Below are positions 8,439 through 16,372 of a stretch of 64,000 nucleotides of DNA, one piece after another. Under the pieces are notes generated by a model. It searched no databases, was not told where the DNA came from, and was given only the letters and a program-made list of their open reading frames with translations. Positions within the stretch are counted from its first letter, which is position 1, and each line of letters starts with the position of its first letter. Both the position numbers and the translations under genes were made by a program. The stretch spans positions 186,001-250,000 of the forward strand of contig CAMTUH010000001.1 in assembly GCA_947084935.1 (NCBI GenBank), given 5' to 3'. The stretch is from CAMTUH01 sp947084935 (GTDB lineage Bacteria; Pseudomonadota; Gammaproteobacteria; Coxiellales; Coxiellaceae).

Positions 8439-8908
8439 GTGATCGCCTCGTGCTGCAACAGCCACCGCTTGATTTCGATCATGCGACCGTGCTTGTCGCC
8501 GCTATAACCACCGATGTCTTTTTCAGCGACGATACGATGGCACGGGATAATAATGGGAACGGGGTTTTTTCGGCAGGCGCTGCCGATAGGGCGAGGGCTG
8601 GTTTTTAGATTTTTTGCGAGTGTCGCGTAACTTTGCGTGGCGCCAATGGGAATTTGTTTCAGTGATTCCAATACCGTTTTTTGGAAAGCGCTCACGTTAA
8701 GCGACAGCGGAATATCAAAAGTATATGTGGGGTCCGCAAAATAACACAGCAATTGTTCAACCGTTTCTTTAGCAATGGAGTTTTTCGGTTTTATGAGCGC
8801 AAAATCGTCGGTGAGGTAATCGATGCCGAGTAACTCGCGCTCCGAGCTGCGGATGCCAATTTTACCAATGGGCGATGAAAGCACTGCTTGATAGCTGAGA
8901 GTGACCAT
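8435..8908 (-). CDS. ogt: Methylated-DNA-protein-cysteine methyltransferase
   Basis: A 157-residue O6-alkylguanine-DNA alkyltransferase that repairs O6-methylguanine by transferring the alkyl group to its own Cys123 in IIPCHRIV. The preceding RPIGSACRKNPVP and the DNA-binding helix region FQKTVLESLKQIPIGATQSY are diagnostic. The length fits the Ogt/MGMT catalytic unit with a short N-terminal domain. It is followed immediately by the unknown membrane protein in an ATGA overlap. Confidence 0.93.
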   Translation of the reverse strand: MVTLSYQAVLSSPIGKIGIRSSERELLGIDYLTDDFALIKPKNSIAKETVEQLLCYFADPTYTFDIPLSLNVSAFQKTVLESLKQIPIGATQSYATLAKNLKTSPRPIGSACRKNPVPIIIPCHRIVAEKDIGGYSGDKHGRMIEIKRWLLQHEAIT

Positions 8909-8959
8909 GGGGGTATTTTACTCTTGTGCGGTGCTAAGAGAAAGGCTGTAGAGACGAAT

Positions 8960-9307
8960 CTAAATTTTCTCTTTAATTCTCGCTTGTCGGCCTTCCAGAT
9001 TACGCAAGTAATAAAGTTTAGCGCGGCGGACTTGGCCACGGCGTTGCACTTTAATTGCAGCGATCAGGGGGCTGTACGTTTGAAACACGCGTTCAACGCC
9101 TTCGCCGTGCGAAATCTTACGAACGGTGAACGCCGAATTTAATCCGCGGTTGCGTTTGCCGATCACGGTACCTTCGAATGCTTGTAAGCGCTCTCGGTCA
9201 CCTTCTCGTACTTTGATTTGAACTAACAGGGTATCGCCCGCACGAAATGCCGGGATTTTCTTATCTTTCATTTGTTCGGCTTCAATTGCCTGAATGATCT
9301 TGCTCAT
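8960..9307 (-). CDS. rplS: 50S ribosomal protein L19
   Basis: A 115-residue L19 located at the 30S/50S interface. FRAGDTLLVQIKVREGDRER and RNRGLNSAFTVRKISHGEGV are typical, as is the basic C-terminus LYYLRNLEGRQARIKEK. Its ATG overlaps the trmD stop in an ATGA junction, so it is the last gene of the rpsP-rimM-trmD-rplS operon, the standard gammaproteobacterial order. Confidence 0.97.
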   Translation of the reverse strand: MSKIIQAIEAEQMKDKKIPAFRAGDTLLVQIKVREGDRERLQAFEGTVIGKRNRGLNSAFTVRKISHGEGVERVFQTYSPLIAAIKVQRRGQVRRAKLYYLRNLEGRQARIKEKI

Positions 9308-10047
9308 GGTTCTTCCTCACGGATGTACTCGTCTAACAATTGACGTTCGAGCGTGGTCAAGGTTCGTCTTTTTAACAGATCTTGACGCCTTTGCCAAGTC
9401 CTTCCTAAAGCTTGTTTGAGTCGCCACTGGGCAATAGCCGCGTGATCGCCGCTCAGGAGGACTTCCGGGACGGGTTGATCGTCCACGACTTCAGGCCGGG
9501 TATAGTGTGGGTAATCGAGCAACCCCGATGAAAAAGAGTCTTGTGGTGCGGAAGCTTCGTGGCCCAAAGCACCCGGTAACAGCCGGATTATGGCGTCGAT
9601 CACCGTCATTGCTGGGAATTCACCCCCGCTCAGTACGTAATCCCCCACAGACCACTCTTCGTCAACGTCCGCTTTGATGAGGCGCTCGTCGATGCCCTCG
9701 TATCTTCCTGCAATTAATACCAGGGGTTCGTGGCCCGCGTGTTCCATCAAAAGCTGCTGTGTCATGAGTTGACCCTGGGGGGAAAGGTGAATCACTTTGG
9801 TTTTCGTGCCGAATTGGTTTTTTGCGGCCTGAATAGCCTCGTGCAGGGGTTCGAATTTCAGGACCATGCCGGGACCACCACCGTACGGGCGATCGTCTAC
9901 GCTGCGGTGTACGTCGGTGGTGTAATCGCGAGGATTATGGAAGGAAATTTCCGCGAGTTTTTCCCGCAATGCGCGCCCGACCACGCCGTATTCCAATGCG
10001 GCGAACATTTCGGGAAATAGCGTGACGACGGCGATTTTTAAAGTCAT
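9304..10047 (-). CDS. trmD: tRNA (guanine37-N1)-methyltransferase
   Basis: A 247-residue SPOUT enzyme that methylates G37 next to the anticodon, preventing frameshifts. Seen motifs: LFPEMF at the front, RPYGGGPGMV, IAGRYEGIDERL and SVGDYVLSGGE, which build the trefoil-knot SAM pocket. The start at 10047 is chosen because the ATG shares its A with the rimM stop (TAATG); six upstream in-frame codons would only prolong the frame into rimM. Confidence 0.97.
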   Translation of the reverse strand: MTLKIAVVTLFPEMFAALEYGVVGRALREKLAEISFHNPRDYTTDVHRSVDDRPYGGGPGMVLKFEPLHEAIQAAKNQFGTKTKVIHLSPQGQLMTQQLLMEHAGHEPLVLIAGRYEGIDERLIKADVDEEWSVGDYVLSGGEFPAMTVIDAIIRLLPGALGHEASAPQDSFSSGLLDYPHYTRPEVVDDQPVPEVLLSGDHAAIAQWRLKQALGRTWQRRQDLLKRRTLTTLERQLLDEYIREEEP

Positions 10048-10556
10048 TAGAATTCCGGGTCCCAATCCACGGTTATGATTTTATGCGCCAAATCGATGGA
10101 TTGTATAACGGCTTTTACATACGGAATCCACCGTTCGCGGTGATTTTTCACGATTAAGACATCATTCGCGCCGGTTTCAAGTAAGGAGTCGACGCGACCG
10201 AGATCGTCGCCCGTTACAGTAACAACGCGGAGTCCAATCAAGTCGGCCCAATAATATTCGCCCTTTGTTAGAGCCGGAAGTTCATCTCGATCCACCGCGA
10301 TAAAAGCATTCGTGTATTGGCGGGCGGCCTCGGGAGTATCACAGCCAGCTAGTTTCACCACCAGGAACTTTCCGTGCGTGCGGCTCGCTTCCACAGTTAT
10401 GGGGCGCCATTCTTGATCGAGTTGGATTTGCCAAGTCGGGTAATGGAGTAAATTTTCGGGTGGGTCTGTGTATGAGATAAGCTTAATCCACCCTCGAACG
10501 CCGTAAGGTCTTGCTAATCGACCGACAGTGATTTTGGGGTGATTACTTTGTCTCAC
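10047..10556 (-). CDS. rimM: Ribosome maturation factor RimM
   Basis: A 169-residue factor for 30S head assembly, binding S19. It shows the family's N-terminal beta-barrel (VGRLARPYGVRGWIKL) and the C-terminal PRC-barrel (YYWADLIGLRVV, ETGANDVLIV, RWIPYV). The start lies within the 3' end of rpsP (14-base overlap), with a GAAGGTGAG ribosome site, indicating tight operon coupling. Confidence 0.96.
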   Translation of the reverse strand: MRQSNHPKITVGRLARPYGVRGWIKLISYTDPPENLLHYPTWQIQLDQEWRPITVEASRTHGKFLVVKLAGCDTPEAARQYTNAFIAVDRDELPALTKGEYYWADLIGLRVVTVTGDDLGRVDSLLETGANDVLIVKNHRERWIPYVKAVIQSIDLAHKIITVDWDPEF

Positions 10557-10983
10557 CTTCGCTTTCGGGCTTAGCTTCTACGGGTTTTTCAGTGCTCGCT
10601 TCGGCTTCGGCTGCTGGTGCGGGTGCGATTTCCGCTTTTTTAGCTTCAGCCGCTGCTTTCTTTTGAGCTTTGACGGATGCTTCGGCTTGGATTCTCTTCA
10701 TTTCGCCTTTGCGAGGGCCTGCCTTTTGAGCGGCTTCGGGGGACTCTTCCAGCCAATCCAGAAGGAACTGTACGCGATCCGAGGCAATGGCGCCTTTGCC
10801 GACCCAATAGGTCACGCGTTCTTGTTCCACTTGAAGGCGGATTTCCGACCCACGGGCCATGGGGTTGTAATACCCTATGTGCTCGATGTAACGGCCGTCG
10901 CGTGGCTTGCGGCTATCGGCTACCACGATGCGGTAGAAGGGATTTTTATTGTTTCCCCCGCGGGAGAGTCTGATAACTACCAT
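10543..10983 (-). CDS. rpsP: 30S ribosomal protein S16 with long Ala/Glu/Lys tail
   Basis: Residues 1-82 are a standard S16 (MVVIRLSRGGNNKNPFYRIV, DSRKPRDGRYIEHIGYYNP). The protein is 146 residues against roughly 80-90 in most bacteria. The extra 60 residues are a low-complexity tail (SVKAQKKAAAEAKKAEIAPA and onward) that is probably disordered. Similar tails occur in some other proteobacterial S16 proteins. First gene of the operon; a TATAAT lies upstream. Confidence 0.96.
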   Translation of the reverse strand: MVVIRLSRGGNNKNPFYRIVVADSRKPRDGRYIEHIGYYNPMARGSEIRLQVEQERVTYWVGKGAIASDRVQFLLDWLEESPEAAQKAGPRKGEMKRIQAEASVKAQKKAAAEAKKAEIAPAPAAEAEASTEKPVEAKPESEGETK

Positions 10984-11017
10984 GCGCAGTATTTACCTCT
11001 TGTTCTGTAACTGGCGG

Positions 11018-11046
11018 ATTATACCCCAGGAAGGCGGGTATTCTAA
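11018..11046 (-). promoter_or_regulatory. Putative promoter of the rpsP operon
   Basis: A perfect TATAAT on the minus strand at 11023-11018 with a weak -35 (TTAGAA, 11046-11041) 17 bases upstream, about 35 bases before the rpsP start. Confidence 0.45.
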
Positions 11047-11078
11047 GCAATATTTGGGAAAGATGGAAGGGGGATTTT

Positions 11079-12473
11079 TTAGTTTTTAGAGCGCCAGTCG
11101 GGAGGTAGGTTATTGAGTAAGTCGTTTGGTAAGCCGCCGCTGTTTTTCATTTGCTGGAGGCGTTTCATCATTTTATCGCCCTTCATGCGCTTCAGCATTT
11201 TTTGCATTTGAGCAAACTGCTTCACCAGTTTATTGACGTCTTGAATCGACGTGCCAGAGCCTAAAGACAGTCGGCGTTTTCGAGAGCCGTTAATGAGCGC
11301 GGGAAAGAGGCGTTCTTTTTTCGTCATCGATTGAATGATGGCTTCCATTTTTACCAATTGTTTGTCGTCCATGAGTCCGGCCGTCCCTTTGGGAAGTTGC
11401 GCGCCGCCCGGCAATTTGCCGATTAACGATTTCAGCCCGCCCATTTTTTTCATTTGTTGCAGCTGTATTAAAAAATCGGTGAAGTCGAACCGTTTTCCTT
11501 TTTTGAGTTTTTTCGCGATTTTTTGCGCTTCTTTTTGATCGACTTGGCGTTGTGCTTCTTCCACCAGCGAAACGATGTCGCCCATACCTAAAATGCGTGA
11601 GGCCATGCGATCGGGGTGAAACGGTTCTAAGGCATCGATTTTTTCACCCACGCCGATGAATTTAATCGGCTGTCCCGTAATCATTCGCATCGATAACGCC
11701 GCGCCGCCACGCGCATCGCCGTCGGTTTTTGTTAGAATAATTCCCGTCAGTGCGAGTGTATCGGAAAACGATTTCGCAACGTTGGCGGCGTCCTGTCCCA
11801 TCATACTGTCTACCACGAGTAAAATTTCCGTGGGGTTGATGGCGTTGCTAATGTCCGCGATTTCTCGCATTAATTCGTTATCCACGTGCAAACGCCCTGC
11901 GGTGTCGATAATCAATACGTCAATAAATTGAGTCTGCGCGTGCTTCAAGGCCGCTTCAGCGATCACCGTGGGTTTTTGATCGGTGTTACTCGGGAAAAAA
12001 GAGACGTCAATTTGACGCGCCAACGTTTCGAGTTGTTGAATCGCAGCAGGTCGATAGACGTCGGTGGACGTGACCATGACGGTTTTTTTGTTATTTTCTT
12101 TTAGCCAACGTGCGAGTTTAGCCGCCGTGGTGGTTTTACCGGAGCCTTGTAATCCCGCCATCAAAATGACGAGGGGTGGTTTTGCGTTGAGATTAATTTC
12201 AGCCTGCGCATCACCCAAAATGTGAATCAATTCATCCTGGACAATTTTGACGAGTGTTTCACCGGGGCGGACGTTTCCGATGACTTCTTGGCCGAGCGCT
12301 TTTTCTCGAACGCGTTCGGTGAAGTCTTTTACGACGGGAAGCGCGACGTCGGCTTCGATCAATGCGGAGCGTACGTCGCGTAATGTCTCTTGAACGTTTT
12401 CCTCGGTCAAACGACCTAGGCCACGTAATCTATTGATCGTTTTGGCTAAACGGTCGGTAAGGCTCGTAAACAT
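11079..12473 (-). CDS. ffh: Signal recognition particle protein Ffh
   Basis: A 464-residue GTPase subunit of SRP that binds signal sequences of nascent inner-membrane proteins and 4.5S RNA. The N domain begins MFTSLTDRLAKTINRLRG. The G domain has GLQGSGKTTTAAKLA (P-loop), DTAGRL and TKTDGDARGG. The methionine-rich M domain covers about 325-440 (QLQQMKKMG, FAQMQKMLKRMKGDKMMKR). Full length. There is no Shine-Dalgarno; a TATAAT ends 6 bases before the ATG, so the mRNA may be leaderless. Confidence 0.97.
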   Translation of the reverse strand: MFTSLTDRLAKTINRLRGLGRLTEENVQETLRDVRSALIEADVALPVVKDFTERVREKALGQEVIGNVRPGETLVKIVQDELIHILGDAQAEINLNAKPPLVILMAGLQGSGKTTTAAKLARWLKENNKKTVMVTSTDVYRPAAIQQLETLARQIDVSFFPSNTDQKPTVIAEAALKHAQTQFIDVLIIDTAGRLHVDNELMREIADISNAINPTEILLVVDSMMGQDAANVAKSFSDTLALTGIILTKTDGDARGGAALSMRMITGQPIKFIGVGEKIDALEPFHPDRMASRILGMGDIVSLVEEAQRQVDQKEAQKIAKKLKKGKRFDFTDFLIQLQQMKKMGGLKSLIGKLPGGAQLPKGTAGLMDDKQLVKMEAIIQSMTKKERLFPALINGSRKRRLSLGSGTSIQDVNKLVKQFAQMQKMLKRMKGDKMMKRLQQMKNSGGLPNDLLNNLPPDWRSKN

Positions 12474-12479
12474 GGCGGG

Positions 12480-12508
12480 ATTATACCCATTTCACTTCAA
12501 GATGCGAA
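12480..12508 (-). promoter_or_regulatory. Promoter abutting the ffh start codon
   Basis: TTCGCA (12508-12503), 17 bases, TATAAT (12485-12480) on the minus strand. With usual spacing, transcription would begin at or within a base or two of the ffh ATG at 12473. Confidence 0.55.
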
Positions 12509-12555
12509 GTACTCTATGCAGGAGTCTCGCTTATAGATGTGTTATCCTAATTTTT

Positions 12556-12993
12556 ATGAAAACCCTAGTTCTGCTTCACGTTCTTTTATCCGGGATTACG
12601 TTCGCGGTACTCGTGATTGCTGGATTTCAAGCGGTGTTGTTAGCGATTCAAGAGCGTTGGTTGCGTTTTGCTTCCAACGGCCATTTTATTCAGAAATTAC
12701 CGCCATTAATTACGATGGAAAAGTTATTATTTCGAACTATTATCGTCGGTTTTGTGTTGCTGAGCGTTCTTTTAGTAACGAGCTTTTACGCGTTTCACGA
12801 TTTATTGTGGCATAACCGTTTGCTGCTGCAGAAAACGATATTGGTGCTTGTCGCTTGGGTAATTTTTGCTGTTTTATTGTTGGGACGTTTTGCGTGGGGG
12901 TGGCGCGGTCGAAAAGCTATTTACGGTACGTTTTTTGGAGTATTATTACTCATCGTTATTTATTTTGGCAGTCAATTGATGTTGGAAGGCTAG
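12556..12993 (+). CDS. ypjD: YpjD/CcsA-family inner membrane protein, C-terminal half only
   Basis: A 145-residue protein with about five hydrophobic spans. It aligns by eye with the C-terminal half of E. coli YpjD: the segments LPPLITMEKLLF, VGFVLL, LLGRFAWGWRGRKAI and YFGSQLMLEG all have close counterparts there. YpjD is about 260 residues, so roughly the first 115 residues are missing and no trace is seen in the 82 bases after ffh. The neighbourhood (ffh divergent, CorB-like gene downstream) is the standard ypjD locus, so this is the orthologue shortened at the 5' end. Start is uncertain: an open frame continues upstream but is not family-like, and no ribosome site precedes ATG 12556. It may be a decaying gene. 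Confidence 0.7.
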   Translation: MKTLVLLHVLLSGITFAVLVIAGFQAVLLAIQERWLRFASNGHFIQKLPPLITMEKLLFRTIIVGFVLLSVLLVTSFYAFHDLLWHNRLLLQKTILVLVAWVIFAVLLLGRFAWGWRGRKAIYGTFFGVLLLIVIYFGSQLMLEG

Positions 12994-12995
12994 CA

Positions 12996-14288
12996 TTGAC
13001 AGGGACCCAGATTCATTTACTTATCGCACTATTGATATTTCTAATCGTGTTATCGGCTTTCTTTTCAGGAGCAGAAACCGGCATGATGGCCATCAACCGC
13101 TATCGATTGCGCCATTTGGCACGTAAAGGGAATCTTAACGCGCAACGAGTCGCGAAATTACTGGAACGACCGGATCGATTGCTCGGAATTATATTAATTG
13201 GCGATACGTTTTCCGATATTTTTGCTTCTGCCGTTGCAACGGTTATCGCCGTGCACTACCTGGGGGAAGTAGGGATTATCGTCTCGACGTTGGTGTTAAC
13301 CTTTGTTGTATTGATATTTGGTGAAGTGACTCCCAAAACGTTTGGGGCGATACATCCGCGTCGCGTGGCTTTCACGGCCGCACTTCCCCTGAAAATTTTA
13401 CTCATTGTGCTGTACCCGTTGGTTTGGTTAATTAATTCGATTGCGAACGGTTGTTTGCGTCTTTTCGGCGTGAAAGTCCGGGGCCATACGGCAGAAGCCT
13501 TAAGTACGGAAGAATTGCGGACCGTTGTTCACGAAGCAACGAGTAAGATTTCTTCGAGCTATCAGCAAATGTTGCTGCGGGTTTTGAATTTGGGGCAAAT
13601 GACTGTTGAAGACGTGATGGTCCCGAAAAACGCGATTAACGGTATTGATATCACCGACCCGTGGGATAAAATTTTGGAGCAATTAATCAATTCAGAACAC
13701 GGGTATATGCCGATTTACCGGGAAAGCATCGATCACGTTGTTGGGATGTTAAACCTGCGTCAAGTAATGGCGACGATGCCGAATGAGGCATTAAGTAAGG
13801 ATAAGCTCGTGAGGCTCGCGGGAGAGGTGTATTACGTTCCTGAGGTGACATTGCTGCATCATCAGATCATGAATTTTCAGCGGGAAAGTAAAACCATCGG
13901 GCTCGTGGTGGACGAATACGGCGACATTCAAGGGCTGGTGACCTTGCAAGATATTCTGGAAGAAATTGTCGGTGAATTATCGGTGGATGTTGACGTAACG
14001 GCACGATTAGTGCAAAAACAAGTGGACGGGAGTTATTTGGTGGATGGACGCATCAGTATTCGAGATCTGAATCGACTGACGGCGTGGAATTTATCTATCG
14101 AGGGGCCAAAAACGCTAAGCGGTTTGATTGTGGAATATTTGGAGACGATTCCCGTTTCGGGTGTTGCGCTTCGATTATCGGGCTATCCCATGGAAATTGT
14201 TAAAATGAGTGGTAATACGGTCCGTTTAGTAAAGGTTTGGCCCGAGAAATGGCTTCCCACGTCCGCCTTAATAAAATCTGGGGAGTAA
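12996..14288 (+). CDS. CNNM/CorC-HlyC family membrane protein (CorB/YfjD-like)
   Basis: A 430-residue protein with an N-terminal DUF21/CNNM membrane domain (residues 1-180; FFSGAETGMMAINRYRL and FGEVTPKTFGAIHPRR are diagnostic), a CBS pair (about 195-320; TVEDVMVPKN, LVVDEYGDIQGLVTLQDILE) and a C-terminal CorC/HlyC domain (about 335-425). The family is linked to magnesium/cobalt efflux or resistance. Start: TTG at 12996 is preceded at the right distance by GGAAGG (12984-12989), within the end of the ypjD remnant; no in-frame ATG lies near. Confidence 0.9.
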   Translation: MTGTQIHLLIALLIFLIVLSAFFSGAETGMMAINRYRLRHLARKGNLNAQRVAKLLERPDRLLGIILIGDTFSDIFASAVATVIAVHYLGEVGIIVSTLVLTFVVLIFGEVTPKTFGAIHPRRVAFTAALPLKILLIVLYPLVWLINSIANGCLRLFGVKVRGHTAEALSTEELRTVVHEATSKISSSYQQMLLRVLNLGQMTVEDVMVPKNAINGIDITDPWDKILEQLINSEHGYMPIYRESIDHVVGMLNLRQVMATMPNEALSKDKLVRLAGEVYYVPEVTLLHHQIMNFQRESKTIGLVVDEYGDIQGLVTLQDILEEIVGELSVDVDVTARLVQKQVDGSYLVDGRISIRDLNRLTAWNLSIEGPKTLSGLIVEYLETIPVSGVALRLSGYPMEIVKMSGNTVRLVKVWPEKWLPTSALIKSGE

Positions 14289-14773
14289 CTTTATTTGAGT
14301 TGCTCGTCGTCTTATTTCTATTAGTGATAATATATTGTCTAATATCGCCACTTTGGCAAACGTGGGTTACTGATTCGCGGGTGCAATCGATGTTAGTGCG
14401 CTTGACGAATGCCGTTGAGTTGGCGCGTTCGCTTGCCATCCATCGGGGAATGATTACGACTTTATGTGGCAGCGACGATCAAGAAAACTGTAATGGTAAA
14501 TGGACGTCCGGTTATTTGCTTCAAGTGGTTTCGACCGGTGAAATCATTCGGCATTATGGAAAATTACCGGCGAATTACCGTTTAGTGTGGAAAAGTACGT
14601 TTTCGCAAAACAGAGCGCTGAGCTTTAATCCCGACGGTTTCACCGATGGCAAACAAGGCACGTTTTACGTGTGTGCGCCAGAAAGAGAAAAACGGTTGTC
14701 GCGTGGCATGGTGGTGACGCGTTCGGGCCGGTTGCGTTATATTGGTGCGGGAGTGTATCCTTCTTGTTCGTGA
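14249..14773 (+). CDS. Type IV prepilin-like protein (GspH/FimT type)
   Basis: A 174-residue protein. Near residue 10 it has a prepilin cleavage-type segment, GVTLFELLVVLFLLVII, with a Gly just before the hydrophobic helix and Glu at about +5 as in processed pilins. The body has the GspH/FimT pattern of paired cysteines (TLCGSDDQENC and CAP...PSC) and the segment LARSLAIHRGMITTLC, typical of minor pseudopilins. It overlaps the CorB-like gene by 40 bases. A single prepilin gene without other pilus genes nearby; partners must be elsewhere if it is used. Confidence 0.8.
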   Translation: MASHVRLNKIWGVTLFELLVVLFLLVIIYCLISPLWQTWVTDSRVQSMLVRLTNAVELARSLAIHRGMITTLCGSDDQENCNGKWTSGYLLQVVSTGEIIRHYGKLPANYRLVWKSTFSQNRALSFNPDGFTDGKQGTFYVCAPEREKRLSRGMVVTRSGRLRYIGAGVYPSCS

Positions 14774-14790
14774 TGGAAAAGGTGTTCTTG

Positions 14791-15447
14791 ATGCGTATTA
14801 TTTTATTAGGCCCACCCGGAGCTGGAAAAGGCACGCAAGCGCAATTTATCACGAAGCGATTTACTATCCCGCAAATTTCAACGGGCGATATGCTGCGATC
14901 TGCCATGAAAGCAAAAACGCCTCTCGGTGAGGAGGTGAAGAAAGTCGTGGACAGTGGGCACTTGGTGTCGGATGACATCATGATTGCTTTAGTCAAAGAT
15001 CGGATTAAACAGCCCGATTGTGCCAGTGGATTTTTATTGGATGGTTATCCCAGAACGACGACTCAAGCCGATGCGCTTCGTGAGGCGGATATTCTTATTG
15101 ATCACGTGATTGAAATTGATGTCCCGGATGAAGTCATTATTGAGCGGATGGGAGGTCGTTTGGTTCATGCGACGTCGGGACGCGTGTATCACCGAATTTA
15201 TCATCCCCCAAAAGAAGATAATCGTGATGACGTAACGGGTGAGCCGTTAACACAGCGAGAAGACGACCGTGAAGAAACCGTTCGCAAACGATTGGCTGTT
15301 TATCATCGAGAAACGAAACCGTTGGTGGCTTATTATCAGAAATACGTGAAATCAAAAGATCCTTCTGCGCCAGTATACCACCGCGTGTCGGGTGTGGGGA
15401 GCGTGGAAAGTGTTCGTGATCGGATATTTTCTCTTTTAACATCTTAA
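14791..15447 (+). CDS. adk: Adenylate kinase
   Basis: A 218-residue AMP + ATP to 2 ADP kinase. P-loop GPPGAGKGT at 7-15, AMP-site STGDMLR, FLLDGYPRTTTQADA, and a long-form LID domain (RLVHATSGRVYHRIYHPP) without zinc cysteines. The start at 14791 gives the canonical MRIILLG; an in-frame ATG at 14773, overlapping the prepilin stop as TGATG, would add six residues. Confidence 0.97.
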   Translation: MRIILLGPPGAGKGTQAQFITKRFTIPQISTGDMLRSAMKAKTPLGEEVKKVVDSGHLVSDDIMIALVKDRIKQPDCASGFLLDGYPRTTTQADALREADILIDHVIEIDVPDEVIIERMGGRLVHATSGRVYHRIYHPPKEDNRDDVTGEPLTQREDDREETVRKRLAVYHRETKPLVAYYQKYVKSKDPSAPVYHRVSGVGSVESVRDRIFSLLTS

Positions 15448-15479
15448 ATTCAGTTGATTTAAAAATAGGGAGGTTTTTG

Positions 15480-15839
15480 ATGAGTGCCATAACCTTAACC
15501 GCCGATAACTTTGACGACGTCCTGGATAAAAATGAATTGGTGGTCATTGATTTCTGGGCAGAGTGGTGTGCGCCATGTAAGTCATTCAGTAAGGTGATCG
15601 AGCAGCTGAGCGCGAAACATTCTGACGTGGTTTTTGGAAGTGTCGATATTGATAAAGAAAAAGAGCTGGCGGAAGATTTTCATATCATGTCAGTACCCTC
15701 CGTGATGATACTACGGCGTCGGGTGATCGTATTCGCCGAAACGGGTGCGTTGACGGAACAAGCCATGCAGGATTTGCTTCATCAAGCAAAATCCTTGGAT
15801 GAAAAACAACTTCTTTTAAATAAAAAGCCCGCTGAGTAG
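15480..15839 (+). CDS. Thioredoxin
   Basis: A 119-residue thioredoxin with active site WCAPCK (Cys30, Cys33), the preceding VVIDFWAEW strand and cis-Pro in MSVPSVMIL. It has an extra 10-12 residue lysine-rich tail (DEKQLLLNKKPAE) partly encoded by the terminator hairpin. AGGGAGG 6 bases upstream fixes the start at 15480. It reduces protein disulfides in the cytosol; whether it is the main thioredoxin or a specialised one cannot be told. Confidence 0.92.
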   Translation: MSAITLTADNFDDVLDKNELVVIDFWAEWCAPCKSFSKVIEQLSAKHSDVVFGSVDIDKEKELAEDFHIMSVPSVMILRRRVIVFAETGALTEQAMQDLLHQAKSLDEKQLLLNKKPAE

Positions 15840-15848
15840 CGGGCTTTT
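15823..15848. terminator. Bidirectional rho-independent terminator, thioredoxin/hcbA
   Basis: AAAAGCCCGCT-GAGT-AGCGGGCTTTT: an 11-bp perfect stem with a 4-base loop, A-run on one side and T-run on the other, between convergent genes. It includes the thioredoxin stop codon. Confidence 0.92.
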
Positions 15849-15867
15849 CATAGTCTCAAAAAAAAGA

Positions 15868-16215
15868 CTATTTTGCTTTACGGGGTCGTCCGCGACGTCG
15901 GCGACTTGCCGATTTTTTCGCGGCGCTCTTCTTTGGGCGACCACGACGTCGGTGTTTCGACATGGAAGCAGATTTATGCTTACGACCTCGATGAGAGGTT
16001 TTCTTTCTTCCACGACGACGTTTTTTAGTACCCGTTTTCAGCTTAGAAAGCTTGCTAGTAGCTAGCTTCTTTGCTTTAGTGAGTTGCTTCAGTACGGTTC
16101 GTAATTTCTTACGTGCTTGATTGCGCTCTCGGAGCACTTTTTTCAAGCGAGTTGCACTGACTTTTCCCGCCCGAGCCTTTCCTCGTTTGGCTGATTTTCG
16201 TTTTTTTGCTGGCAT
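15868..16215 (-). CDS. hcbA: Histone H1-like DNA-binding protein HcbA (Hq1)
   Basis: A 115-residue, extremely basic protein (Lys/Arg/Ala/Ser-rich) beginning MPAKKRKSAKRGKARAGKVS. It matches the description of Hq1/HcbA, the Coxiella histone H1 homologue enriched in the condensed small-cell variant. The middle (residues 20-65) is a Lys-rich helical segment; the C-terminal third carries two AT-hook-like cores, RRRGRPKK and RRRRGRPRK, plus a KKSAAKKSAS stretch. It should bind and compact the nucleoid. AGGGAGA precedes the ATG. It is convergent with thioredoxin across a strong terminator; upstream is an AT-rich 157-base region, with TAAAAT a possible -10. Confidence 0.9.
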   Translation of the reverse strand: MPAKKRKSAKRGKARAGKVSATRLKKVLRERNQARKKLRTVLKQLTKAKKLATSKLSKLKTGTKKRRRGRKKTSHRGRKHKSASMSKHRRRGRPKKSAAKKSASRRRRGRPRKAK

Positions 16216-16372
16216 CTTATTCTCCCTGATTAGCTAATAAAAACGACAGTTACATTTTACAATGAAAATCAACAAGTTTAAATATCTGAATGCATATTTT
16301 TTTCATTTTCATAGAAAAATTGGTTAGAAATGATAGAATTTTGGTGTTTTGGGGCGTTTTTGGAGTAGGGGA

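Noticed and set aside
12433..12555. 41-codon N-terminal extension of the ypjD remnant
   Set aside because: The extension overlaps ffh and its residues do not match the missing YpjD half.
15137..15547. 136-codon minus-strand frame across the adk/thioredoxin junction
   Set aside because: Antisense to two well supported genes with an intergenic ribosome site for thioredoxin.
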